DNA from: CAZFBR01 sp035353495 [NCBI: uncultured bacterium]
Lineage (GTDB): Bacteria; DAOPZR01
DNA length: 53,686 nt
Assembly (NCBI GenBank): GCA_964517215.1
Contig: CAZFBR010000002.1
Coordinates: forward strand, 1-53,686
Direction of reading: 5' to 3'
Both the position numbers and the translations under genes were made by a program. Position 1 is the first letter of the stretch, and every line of letters begins with the position of its first letter. The notes beneath the pieces are model-generated. The model ran no database searches. It was given only the letters and a program-made list of their open reading frames with translations, and was not told the origin of the DNA. This document shows, one piece after another, positions 1-7,520 of the stretch.

Positions 1-889
1 TGTAGTAGTCGCGTCCCGTCTTGGCGCCGTCGCAGCCGCCGATGAGGAAGAAGCGCCGGATCTTTCCCGCGTTCACGGCCGCGATGATTTTGTCGGCGAG
101 ACCGAGCACCGCGGTGTGATGGAAACCGGTGAGAATCTTCTTGCCCGGTGCGTCGGGCAGGCCTGGCAGCGATTTCGCCTTCGCGATGACTGCCGAAAAG
201 TCGCGCTTTTCGCAATGCACCGCGCCGGTGATATGGGCGATGCCGCAGGTGAAGAGGCGGTCGAGATACGTGTTCGCCGGCGGATCCTGAACGCAATTAG
301 TGGTAACGAGAATGGCGCCCGGGAATGCGGCAAACTCCTTCTTCTGGTCCTGCCACGCGCCGCCGTAGTTGCCGGCGAGGTGCTTAAACTTCTTCAGTTC
401 GGGGTACCCGTGCGCAGGGAGCATTTCGCCGTGCGTGTAGACCCGGATACCCGTCCCTTCGGTCTGCTGCAGCAGTTCGGAGAGGTCGAGCAGGTCATGC
501 CCGGTGATGAGGATCGCCTTGCCGGCGACGGTGCCGAGTTCGACTGCGGTCGGCACAGGGTTGCCGAAACGCGCGGTGTTCGCCTTGTCCAGCAGTTCCA
601 TGGCCTGGTAGTTCATTGCGCCCGTTTTGAGCGCGAGTGCGATGTGGCTGTTCAGGTCGAAGTTGACGTTGGTCAGGGTCGAAAAGAGCGCCTCGTGCAT
701 GAAACCGTCAAGTTCCGCGTCCACCGCACCCAGTTCGCGTGCGTGGTAGGCGTATGCGGCAATGCCTTTCAGCCCGAAGATCACGGTGTCCTGAAGCGAC
801 GCAATATCCTCGTTCTTGCCGCAGACGCCTTTCACCGTGCAGCCCTTGCCCTGTGCGGTCTGCTCGCACTGATAACAAAACATCCCCAT
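1..889 (-). CDS. hcp: Hydroxylamine reductase / hybrid cluster protein Hcp (C-terminus cut by window edge)
   Basis: Reading leftward from ATG at 889, the frame stays open to the window edge (296 codons). The N-terminus carries cysteines 5, 8, 17 and 23 (C-x2-C-x8-C-x5-C), the cluster-binding pattern of the Hcp form found mainly in anaerobes; facultative species usually have wider spacing. Hcp holds a [4Fe-4S] (or [2Fe-2S]) cluster plus the hybrid Fe-S-O cluster and is known to reduce hydroxylamine and nitric oxide in the cytoplasm. The first ATG was chosen because GGAGGT (895-900) lies 5 bases before it; a second in-frame ATG is at 883. A Crp/Fnr-type box lies upstream (976-989) and the likely regulator gene follows at 1078. 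The hybrid-cluster ligands lie beyond the edge and cannot be checked. Confidence 0.95.
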   Translation of the reverse strand, partial: MGMFCYQCEQTAQGKGCTVKGVCGKNEDIASLQDTVIFGLKGIAAYAYHARELGAVDAELDGFMHEALFSTLTNVNFDLNSHIALALKTGAMNYQAMELLDKANTARFGNPVPTAVELGTVAGKAILITGHDLLDLSELLQQTEGTGIRVYTHGEMLPAHGYPELKKFKHLAGNYGGAWQDQKKEFAAFPGAILVTTNCVQDPPANTYLDRLFTCGIAHITGAVHCEKRDFSAVIAKAKSLPGLPDAPGKKILTGFHHTAVLGLADKIIAAVNAGKIRRFFLIGGCDGAKTGRDYY

Positions 890-940
890 TGTCCACCTCC
901 GCTAGATCAGCCGCCTGGCGGCGCTGTCATTCTTTGCGTC

Positions 941-989
941 TGACCAGAATATACCACAACAGAGAAACCGATACCTTGACCCAAGTCAA
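941..989 (-). promoter_or_regulatory. hcp promoter with Crp/Fnr-type box (class II geometry)
   Basis: A perfect inverted repeat, TTGAC-N4-GTCAA, occupies 976-989. On the minus strand a TATATT -10 hexamer lies at 953-948, predicting a start near 941. The centre of the box (982.5) is then 41.5 bases upstream, the standard spacing for class II activation by Crp/Fnr proteins. The same box and geometry occur before the ferredoxin gene at 50715-50728. The start point is inferred. Confidence 0.75.
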
Positions 990-1077
990 TTTCCCCGGCG
1001 GGGAGCCGCAGCGGGAACAACGGCCGGTGTTCGCGCGTCTGGCGGTGCAGCAGCGGCGATACGCAGTTGGACTGCGC

Positions 1078-1776
1078 CTACAGCTTGTCGCCGGCCGCCA
1101 GCTGCTGCAACCGGGCAGGATTCAGCAGGGTTACGGCCCGCCGCTGGTTGCGCACGATTTTCTGACGGGCCATCTTCTGCAGTGTTCGTGACAGGGTCTC
1201 AGGGATGGTGCCCAGCGTTGCGGCCAGCGCATGCTTGGGCAGGTCGAGAGCAACGGTAACGCCGGGCCGGAGGGCGCCGCGGCGCAGGGCATGGTCGAGC
1301 AGATACTTTGCCAGGCGGGCGCTGACTTTCTTGAGTGACAAATCTTCGATCATGGTGACGAGGTGGCGAATGCGCCGGCTGAGCATTGCAATGATCTGCC
1401 GCGCCAGAACGGGATCATTATCGAGCAGCCGTAACAGCCCGGCCGCAGGGAGCAGGAGCAGTTCGCAGTCACTGACTGCCAACAGGCTGGCGGGGTAGGT
1501 GCCGCCGGCAAAAAGCGCCACTTCAGCGCACAAGTCGCCAGCGCGCAACAGGCGCAGGGTGTGTTCGCGCCCGGTGGCGGCGGTTTTGACCAGTCTGGCC
1601 TGGCCATGCACCAGGAGCCATGCCCCGGTGGCGTTATCGTGTTCCAAAAAAACCACTCCGCCGGCGGCGACGCTGCGCGATTGTGCTGCCAGCGCCAGTC
1701 GGCGCAGGGTGGCAGCGGGAAGGTCAGCAAAGAGTTCTGATTGGCACAAGTGGCGGACGACGGCGGCCTGTTCCAT
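1078..1776 (-). CDS. Crp/Fnr-family transcriptional regulator, HcpR/DNR-like
   Basis: A 232-residue protein with an N-terminal cyclic-nucleotide-binding-type effector fold (about residues 10-120), a dimerisation helix, and a C-terminal winged helix-turn-helix. The recognition helix reads PETLSRTLQKM, with the E-x-x-S-R arrangement used by Fnr-type proteins to read TTGAT/TTGAC half-sites. The N-terminal cysteine group of true FNR is absent (one Cys near residue 11), so direct oxygen sensing by an Fe-S cluster is unlikely; heme/NO sensing as in DNR or HcpR is possible but unproven. Its position next to hcp and the TTGAC-N4-GTCAA boxes before hcp and the ferredoxin support an HcpR role. ATG 1776 was chosen because the GTG-started extension to 1812 lacks family sequence. 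No Shine-Dalgarno precedes it and the predicted transcript starts at the ATG itself. Confidence 0.85.
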   Translation of the reverse strand: MEQAAVVRHLCQSELFADLPAATLRRLALAAQSRSVAAGGVVFLEHDNATGAWLLVHGQARLVKTAATGREHTLRLLRAGDLCAEVALFAGGTYPASLLAVSDCELLLLPAAGLLRLLDNDPVLARQIIAMLSRRIRHLVTMIEDLSLKKVSARLAKYLLDHALRRGALRPGVTVALDLPKHALAATLGTIPETLSRTLQKMARQKIVRNQRRAVTLLNPARLQQLAAGDKL

Positions 1777-1782
1777 GCCGTG

Positions 1783-1834
1783 AGTATAACAGGGGAGCGC
1801 CACCCTTGACAAGCCGGTGGCTTGTTAGTAAACT
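1783..1834. promoter_or_regulatory. Overlapping divergent promoters for the regulator and smc
   Basis: On the plus strand TTGACA (1806-1811) and TAAACT (1829-1834) are 17 bases apart, giving a promoter for smc. On the minus strand TTGTCA (1812-1807) and TATACT (1788-1783) are 18 apart, giving a promoter for the Crp/Fnr gene. The two -35 elements share five bases. A perfect inverted repeat, ACAAGCC-GGT-GGCTTGT (1809-1825), sits within the smc spacer and is a possible operator. Element calls are by eye. Confidence 0.6.
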
Positions 1835-1871
1835 CGGCCCCGTTGTTACCCTGTGGGAGGGGAGTGTTCTC

Positions 1872-4800
1872 GTGTATCTCAAACGCGTGGAAATGTTCGG
1901 TTTCAAGTCATTTGCTGACAAAACCGGTGTGGATTTCGGGCATGGGGTGTTCGCCATCGTCGGCCCCAACGGCTGCGGCAAGAGCAATATCGTTGATGCG
2001 ACGCGCTGGGTGCTGGGCGAGCAGAGTCCGAAGTCGGTGCGCGGTTCCTGCATGGAGGACGTCATCTTCAACGGCAACGGCCATCGCGGTCCGCACAACT
2101 TCGCGGAAGTGACCCTGACCCTCGATAATGAGTCGGGGAAGCTGCCGGTGGCATTCACCGAAGTGGCAGTCACCCGCCGGGTGCACCGCGGCGGCGACTG
2201 TGAATATTTCATCAATCGCGAACCGGTGCGGCTCAAGGATGTCCACAACCTGTTTTTCGACACGGGGGTCAGCCGCAACCTCTATTCGCTGATCGGCCAG
2301 GGCCAGGTGGACCGCCTGGCGTCAAGCGCGCCGCAGGAGCGCCGCACGCTGTTCGAGGAAGCGGCGGGGATCATGAAGTACCGCACCAAAAAGGTCATCG
2401 CGGTGCGCAACCTCGATGCGACGACCCAGGATCTGGCGCGGCTCAATGACATCCTGCGCGAACGCGAAGCGCAGATGGAATCGCTCAAGCGGCAGGCGCG
2501 CAAGGCGGAGCGGGCGAAGGAGGTGCACGACCGGCTGCAGGTGGCGGTTATTGCCCAGCTCAAGGCGGACCTGGCCGCGCTGCGCGAGGCGGGCGCCCAG
2601 CGCCGCTATCAGCAGGGCGAACTGGTGGCGCGCGAGCAGGCGCTGCGCGAACAAAAAGAGCTGACAGTGCGCGAACTGGAGGGACTGCGTGCCCAGGAAC
2701 GCGAACTGGATATCGCCTGCGAACGGCAGCGGGCGGAGCGCGAGGAGCTGCGCAATCGCGTGCTGGTGATTGAGGGCGATATCCGGGTGGCGCGCGAACA
2801 GGAGCTGGCGCTGGACCGGCAGCAGGAACGCCTGGAAGAGGCGGCGCGGATCAATGCCGAGCGCACGGCGGCACTGACGCAGCAGCGTGATGTGCTGCAG
2901 GAACAGCTGGCGGAACTGCGCGAGACGCTGGGAGCGAGCGAGGCGCAGCTGCGCGGCCTGCGTGACCGCGAGCGGGACCTGGCCCGGCTGGCGGCGGAGA
3001 TTGACAGCGGCATCGCGGCGGCGGAGCGGCGGCTGCGCGAGATCGAGGACGATGTGCGCGCGCGCGCGGAGGAGGAAAGGCTGCTGCGCGAGCGGCTGGC
3101 GCAGAAACAGGCGGCGGCGGATGAGCAGGCCAAGCGCCTGGCCCGGCTGCAGGCGCAGACCGACACCATCGGCAGCAAGGGGAGCGAGCTGAAACAGGAA
3201 TACGAGCAGCGGCATGCCGCCCGCGTCGAGGCGGAGCATGCGATCGCCGCCCTGCGCGAACGCGAGCAGGGCGTGGCGGCCGAGGAAAAGGCGTGCCAGG
3301 AAAGCATTCGCGCCCTGGAATCGGAACTGGCGACAGTCAAGGCGGAACTGGCCACGCAGGAAAAATGGCTGAAGAATCATGAAGGATGCCGGGCCGGCGT
3401 GCGGGCGCTGCTGGATGCGGCGGGGCGGGGCGATCTGCCCGGCCTGCGCGGTGTGCTGGCGGAGCAGCTGACCATCAGCGCCGACTACGAAATGGCCATT
3501 GAGGCGGCGCTGGGGGAAAACCTGCAGACGCTGCTGGCAGAGGACGAGGCAACCGCATGGCAGGCGGTGCAGTTGCTGCATGACGGTGCGCTGGGGCGGG
3601 CCACGCTGGCGTGGCCCGGGCTGGGAGCGGGGCTGGCGGGCGAACGGCTGTCGCCGCCGCCGGCGGGCGAGGGCATCGACGGCCCGGCGCTGGCGCTGCT
3701 TGGCTATCAGGCGCAGGAAAAAAGCGCGCTGGCGGTGCTGCTGGGCCGGGTCTGCGTGGTGCGCGATATCGCCGTGGCGCGTCAGCTGCGTGCGGCGGGC
3801 AAGGGCGCCGGGTGGGATTTCGTGACCCGCCGCGGTGATTACTGGCAGGCGAGCGGGGTGCTGACTGCCGGCCCGCTGGAAAGCTCTCAGTTGCTGGGTC
3901 GGAACCGTGTCATCAGCGAACTGAAAGACGATTTGCGGACGAAAAGCGAGGCGCTGCGGCGGCTGCACGACCGGCGGCTGGAGCTGGAACAGAATCGCGG
4001 CGCACTCCAGGGCAACCGCCTGCGCCAGCAGGAGCGGGTCGAGCGGCTGACCTACGAGGAAAAGTCGTTTGCCGGCGAACTGCAGGCCTGGGAACGCGAG
4101 GCGGCAGGGATCCGGCAGGAACACGGCGAGCTGACCCGGCGCTGTGCGGTGAGCAGCGAGGAACTGCGTTTGCTGGGTGAACAGATTGCCGCGCTGGCGG
4201 CCCCGGATACGGCGTTGGCGCAGACCCAGGCGGAGCAGGAGGCCGCGCGGGAACAGCTGGCCGTGCGTCAGCAGGAAGTGGCGGCGGAACTGGAACGCGT
4301 GCGGCAGATGCATATTGACCAGCAGGTGGCCGTCGCCGGCGCGCGTGAAAAAAGCGAGGCGCTGGCGCGCGAGGTCAACAGCATCGGCCGGCAGCTGGAG
4401 GGGCTGGCGGCGGAGGATGCGCGGCAGCGTCCGGAGCGCGAGGGGTATGCGGAACGCAAGCAGGCCCTGCGGACGAAGGTGGAAGGGTTTGACGGACAGC
4501 TGGCGGAACTGCACACGGCGGAAACCGCCAGCGAGGCGGCCCTGCGCGAGGTGGTGGACCGACAGCAGCAGGTCAAGGCGACGCTGGCGGCGCAGGACGG
4601 GCAGCTGGGTGAACAGCAGGACCTGCTCGAAGGCCTGCAGGCGGAGCTGCACCGGATCGACCGGGAGATCAGCGACGAGACCCACAAGGAGTCCTCACTG
4701 CGCCAGGCGGTGTTCATTGAGTTCCGCATGGAGCAGGAGGCGGAGATTGATACGCGCCTCGAGGCGTGCGTTGCGGAGCCGATTCCCCTCGAGGAACTGG

Positions 4801-5441
4801 ATGAGCTGCGCAAAACCAGCGTGCGCCTCGGCGGGGCGAATTTTGAGGCGATTGAGGAATATCGGGAGCTGTGCGAACGGGTCGAGGCGATGCAGCGGCA
4901 GCGCGATGACCTGACCCAGGCGGAGGCAAACCTGCGCGCCACCATCCGGCGCATCGACCGCTACAGCCGCGAGATGTTCCGGCGGACGTTTGACGCGGTG
5001 AATAATAATTTCAAGATTCTGGCACGGCGGCTTTTTGAGGGTGGTGACGCGTGGTTGGAACTGACGGAAAGCGAGGATCTGCTGCAGGCCGGGGTCGAGG
5101 TGTTTGTCCGGCCCCCGGGCAAGAAATTGCAGGCGATGGCGCTTTTCTCCGGCGGAGAAAAGGCGCTGATTTCGATCGCGCTGCTCTTTGCGGTGTTCCT
5201 GGTGAAACCGAGCCCGTTCTGCATCCTCGACGAGGTTGATGCGCCGCTGGATGATGCCAACGTGCAGCGGTTCCTCGGGGTGGTGCGTGAGTTTTCCAAA
5301 CGGACGCAGTTTATCATGATCACCCACACCAAACTGACCATGATGAGCGCAGACAAGCTGATTGGCATCACCATGGAAGAGCGGGGGGTTTCGCGGGTTT
5401 TGGAAGTGACTATTGGCGAGGCACAGGCAATGGCAAGCTGA
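1872..5441 (+). CDS. smc: Chromosome segregation protein SMC
   Basis: A 1189-residue protein of standard SMC length and order. It has an N-terminal ATPase half with Walker A GPNGCGKSN at residues 31-39, a long Gln/Arg/Glu-rich coiled coil, a hinge at about 509-667, a returning coiled coil, and a C-terminal ATPase half with signature LFSGGEKAL near 1091 and Walker B FCILDEVDAPLDD near 1116. SMC dimers act with ScpAB to load and extrude chromosomal DNA loops during segregation; scpA and scpB are not in this window. The open frame extends further upstream, but SMC homology begins at VYLKRVEMFGFKSF, so GTG 1872 is the start. A GGGAGGGGAG ribosome site lies about 8 bases before it. Transcription is divergent from the Crp/Fnr regulator. 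Confidence 0.97.
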   Translation: MYLKRVEMFGFKSFADKTGVDFGHGVFAIVGPNGCGKSNIVDATRWVLGEQSPKSVRGSCMEDVIFNGNGHRGPHNFAEVTLTLDNESGKLPVAFTEVAVTRRVHRGGDCEYFINREPVRLKDVHNLFFDTGVSRNLYSLIGQGQVDRLASSAPQERRTLFEEAAGIMKYRTKKVIAVRNLDATTQDLARLNDILREREAQMESLKRQARKAERAKEVHDRLQVAVIAQLKADLAALREAGAQRRYQQGELVAREQALREQKELTVRELEGLRAQERELDIACERQRAEREELRNRVLVIEGDIRVAREQELALDRQQERLEEAARINAERTAALTQQRDVLQEQLAELRETLGASEAQLRGLRDRERDLARLAAEIDSGIAAAERRLREIEDDVRARAEEERLLRERLAQKQAAADEQAKRLARLQAQTDTIGSKGSELKQEYEQRHAARVEAEHAIAALREREQGVAAEEKACQESIRALESELATVKAELATQEKWLKNHEGCRAGVRALLDAAGRGDLPGLRGVLAEQLTISADYEMAIEAALGENLQTLLAEDEATAWQAVQLLHDGALGRATLAWPGLGAGLAGERLSPPPAGEGIDGPALALLGYQAQEKSALAVLLGRVCVVRDIAVARQLRAAGKGAGWDFVTRRGDYWQASGVLTAGPLESSQLLGRNRVISELKDDLRTKSEALRRLHDRRLELEQNRGALQGNRLRQQERVERLTYEEKSFAGELQAWEREAAGIRQEHGELTRRCAVSSEELRLLGEQIAALAAPDTALAQTQAEQEAAREQLAVRQQEVAAELERVRQMHIDQQVAVAGAREKSEALAREVNSIGRQLEGLAAEDARQRPEREGYAERKQALRTKVEGFDGQLAELHTAETASEAALREVVDRQQQVKATLAAQDGQLGEQQDLLEGLQAELHRIDREISDETHKESSLRQAVFIEFRMEQEAEIDTRLEACVAEPIPLEELDELRKTSVRLGGANFEAIEEYRELCERVEAMQRQRDDLTQAEANLRATIRRIDRYSREMFRRTFDAVNNNFKILARRLFEGGDAWLELTESEDLLQAGVEVFVRPPGKKLQAMALFSGGEKALISIALLFAVFLVKPSPFCILDEVDAPLDDANVQRFLGVVREFSKRTQFIMITHTKLTMMSADKLIGITMEERGVSRVLEVTIGEAQAMAS

Positions 5442-5478
5442 TACTTTTTACTGAACAAAAAGTAACCACTAAGTATCA

Positions 5479-5513
5479 AAGAAAAGCAAACATTACATAT
5501 GTTTGCTTTTCTT
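5479..5513 (+). terminator. Hairpin terminator after smc
   Basis: A 15-base perfect inverted repeat, left arm 5479-5493 and right arm 5499-5513, encloses the loop TACAT. The arms are A-rich then T-rich, so the hairpin supplies its own weak U tract (GCTTTTCTT) and is nearly symmetric. It lies 38 bases after the smc stop. Confidence 0.75.
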
Positions 5514-5514
5514 G

Positions 5515-5544
5515 TTTACATAAAACTTTGATATTAATTATATT
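5515..5544 (+). promoter_or_regulatory. Promoter for lipoprotein gene
   Basis: TTTACA (5515-5520) and TATATT (5539-5544) are separated by 18 bases in a markedly AT-rich patch immediately after the smc terminator. Confidence 0.5.
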
Positions 5545-5613
5545 GTGATGTTGTATTCTTTAAAAGAACAGGTGGCATGTTAATCGCATATAACTCCTTG
5601 TTCTGAGGTAATA

Positions 5614-6111
5614 ATGATGAAACGAATGGTGTTTGTTTTGTTGGGTGTTGCCATGACGTTTGCCGGATGCCAGTGTGGTGCGACGGGTGAAGCTCCGGCA
5701 ACTGATTCGGCCGCGGTTGCGGGGAGTGATAGCGTGCCGATGGTGGTGCCGCCGGCTGCTGCAATGACAATGCTGACGCCGCAACCGATTGCGCCGGATG
5801 TGGCGATACCGGTGCCGGTGCCGATGTCACCAAAAAATCAGGGATTGCCGTTGCCGGTTGAACCGGCCAATAACAATCTGATTGAGCAACAGCGCCGTGA
5901 ATGGACGGTGCGCGGTGCTGACACGGGTGGCGGCGGGGCAGTGCCGGCAGCAACAGGCGCGACGGAACTGCTGGTTGATGCCACGGCAACGACGGTTATC
6001 GATGGTTACTATGTCTATGGATTTGACTATGTCGCGGGAATGACCGATAGGGATGAAAAGGCGGGGTTCATGCCCCAAACTGATTTTGTTGTATCGACGC
6101 ATGCAATATAG
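5614..6111 (+). CDS. Small predicted lipoprotein, function unknown
   Basis: A 165-residue protein that begins with a lipoprotein signal peptide: basic MMKRM, a hydrophobic core, and the lipobox FAGC near residue 19, so the mature protein should be lipid-anchored. The remainder is low in complexity: an Ala/Pro/Val/Met-rich stretch to about residue 75, a Gly-rich linker, and a short aromatic C-terminal part (DGYYVYGFDYVAGM). No family is recognised. A GAGG site lies 5 bases before the first ATG and 8 before a second ATG (5617). It has its own promoter and is followed directly by the promoter of the polysaccharide operon, so an envelope role is plausible but only inferred from position. Confidence 0.75.
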   Translation: MMKRMVFVLLGVAMTFAGCQCGATGEAPATDSAAVAGSDSVPMVVPPAAAMTMLTPQPIAPDVAIPVPVPMSPKNQGLPLPVEPANNNLIEQQRREWTVRGADTGGGGAVPAATGATELLVDATATTVIDGYYVYGFDYVAGMTDRDEKAGFMPQTDFVVSTHAI

Positions 6112-6140
6112 TTGACACTATAGCTGATGTTTGGTATGAT
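6112..6140 (+). promoter_or_regulatory. Strong sigma-70-type promoter of the polysaccharide operon
   Basis: TTGACA (6112-6117) and TATGAT (6135-6140) are exactly 17 bases apart, nearly consensus. The -35 begins one base after the lipoprotein stop codon. The predicted start near 6147 leaves a leader of about 58 bases before the exporter gene. Confidence 0.8.
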
Positions 6141-6204
6141 AACGCATTACATTGCGGGTCTGGCGTTGTCTGACGCCGGATGGGCACCAAGGAGACGGGG
6201 AATT

Positions 6205-7476
6205 ATGACGACGATGACGCGTGTGCTCGGCATTCTTTTGCTGTTGCTGGGATTGGCAGGGGCAGCGATGGGCGAGGAAATCCGTCCGCTGGCCACGGCG
6301 GCGGCGGGTGAATACATCATTGGCGTCGATGATGTGCTGGAAATTTCGGTATACAAGCGCCCGGAAATGACCAAGAGTGTGACGGTCCGTTCCGACGGCA
6401 TGATCACCTACGAGCTGGTGGGTTCCCTGAATGCGGCGGGGCGCACGGCCAGCGATCTGGACCGGGATATCACGGAAAAGCTGGCCACCTATCTGCGGAA
6501 TCCCGAGGTAACCGTGGTTGTTTCACAGTTCAACAGCCGCAAGGTGCTGGTCGTTGGCGATGTGCCGCGGCCGGGCAGTTACAAGATTGAAGGAACATCC
6601 CGGTTGCTTGATATTCTGACGCAGGCGGGGTGGGTGCAGAATCCCAACGGCCCGAATGTGGCCAATGTCATGCGCGAGGATGGCAGCGTGATCCGGGTTG
6701 ATCTGGATGCACTGCTGTTCCGGGTGGACACGTCCCAAAATGTGCTGCTGCAGAAAAACGACACCATTTTCCTGCCGCGGGTGGTGGCGGCGGTGACGGC
6801 AGCGCGGCAACTGAGCAAAGTCACCGTCTATGGCGAGGTTAACAAACCGGGGGCGTTTGATTTTCCGGTTGAGGGTCGCCTGACGGTCAAGGATGCGCTG
6901 CTGATGGCGGGCGGGGTAACGCAGATGGCGGCACAGACCCGCGGACGGCTGATGCGGGCGAACGGTGACCTGCAGCTGGTGAATCTCAAGGCCCTCATCT
7001 ATGACGGCGACATGTCCCAGGATTATCAGCTGGGCGCGGGGGATGCCCTGTTTGTGCCGCGCACCCAGGAGATCGAGGTGTACGTGCTCGGGATGGTGGC
7101 GTCTCCGGGGCTGTTTGTGGTTCACGAGCGGCCCAATGTTCTGCAGGCGCTGGCGCTTTCAAAATACTACCGGTTCGGCGCTGTGCTGCGCAGTGCCAAG
7201 GTGGTGCGTGGCGACCCGAACAATCCGACGGTTATCTCGGTTGATCTTGAACGGCTGCTGTTCAAGGGTGATCGCACGCAGAATATCCGTCTGGAATCGG
7301 GCGATGTGCTGTATATCCCCCAGTCGTTTATTTCCAGCGTGGCGGATTTTATTGCCAATATCTGGCCGCCGATGGCGACTACGCTCGATGCGTACAGCCG
7401 GGTGCGTGATGTGAGTGATGACAACGGGCGATCCTATTACGATCCGACCGATGAAGGGGTCAGCTACAGTCGTTGA
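6205..7476 (+). CDS. Wza-type polysaccharide export protein with SLBB domains
   Basis: A 423-residue protein. An N-terminal signal peptide (hydrophobic to about residue 22) precedes a polysaccharide export domain (about 35-115: YIIGVDDVLEISVYKRPEM) and three SLBB (soluble-ligand-binding beta-grasp) repeats spanning about 118-370, each opening with a V-x-G-x-V-x-x-P-G type motif (VLVVGDVPRPGSYKI, VTVYGEVNKPGAFDF, VYVLGMVASPGLFVV). Members form the outer-membrane/periplasmic channel for capsule or exopolysaccharide export together with a Wzc-type partner, here encoded next. There is no lipobox, unlike E. coli Wza. Start ATG 6205 follows AAGGAGACGG; the open frame extends upstream to 6127 without family sequence. 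First gene of the operon. Confidence 0.92.
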   Translation: MTTMTRVLGILLLLLGLAGAAMGEEIRPLATAAAGEYIIGVDDVLEISVYKRPEMTKSVTVRSDGMITYELVGSLNAAGRTASDLDRDITEKLATYLRNPEVTVVVSQFNSRKVLVVGDVPRPGSYKIEGTSRLLDILTQAGWVQNPNGPNVANVMREDGSVIRVDLDALLFRVDTSQNVLLQKNDTIFLPRVVAAVTAARQLSKVTVYGEVNKPGAFDFPVEGRLTVKDALLMAGGVTQMAAQTRGRLMRANGDLQLVNLKALIYDGDMSQDYQLGAGDALFVPRTQEIEVYVLGMVASPGLFVVHERPNVLQALALSKYYRFGAVLRSAKVVRGDPNNPTVISVDLERLLFKGDRTQNIRLESGDVLYIPQSFISSVADFIANIWPPMATTLDAYSRVRDVSDDNGRSYYDPTDEGVSYSR

Positions 7477-7520
7477 TGGAAATGAAGGGACGATAACGGC
7501 GACGTGACGGGACGCGCGTA

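Noticed and set aside
116-943. Plus-strand open frame opposite hcp
   Set aside because: The minus-strand product matches Hcp throughout, with its cysteine motif; the plus frame has no recognisable domain.
2322-4685. A 787-codon minus-strand open frame opposite smc
   Set aside because: Shadow of the coiled-coil codons; Leu/Arg/Gln-rich with no domain, whereas smc is unmistakable on the plus strand.
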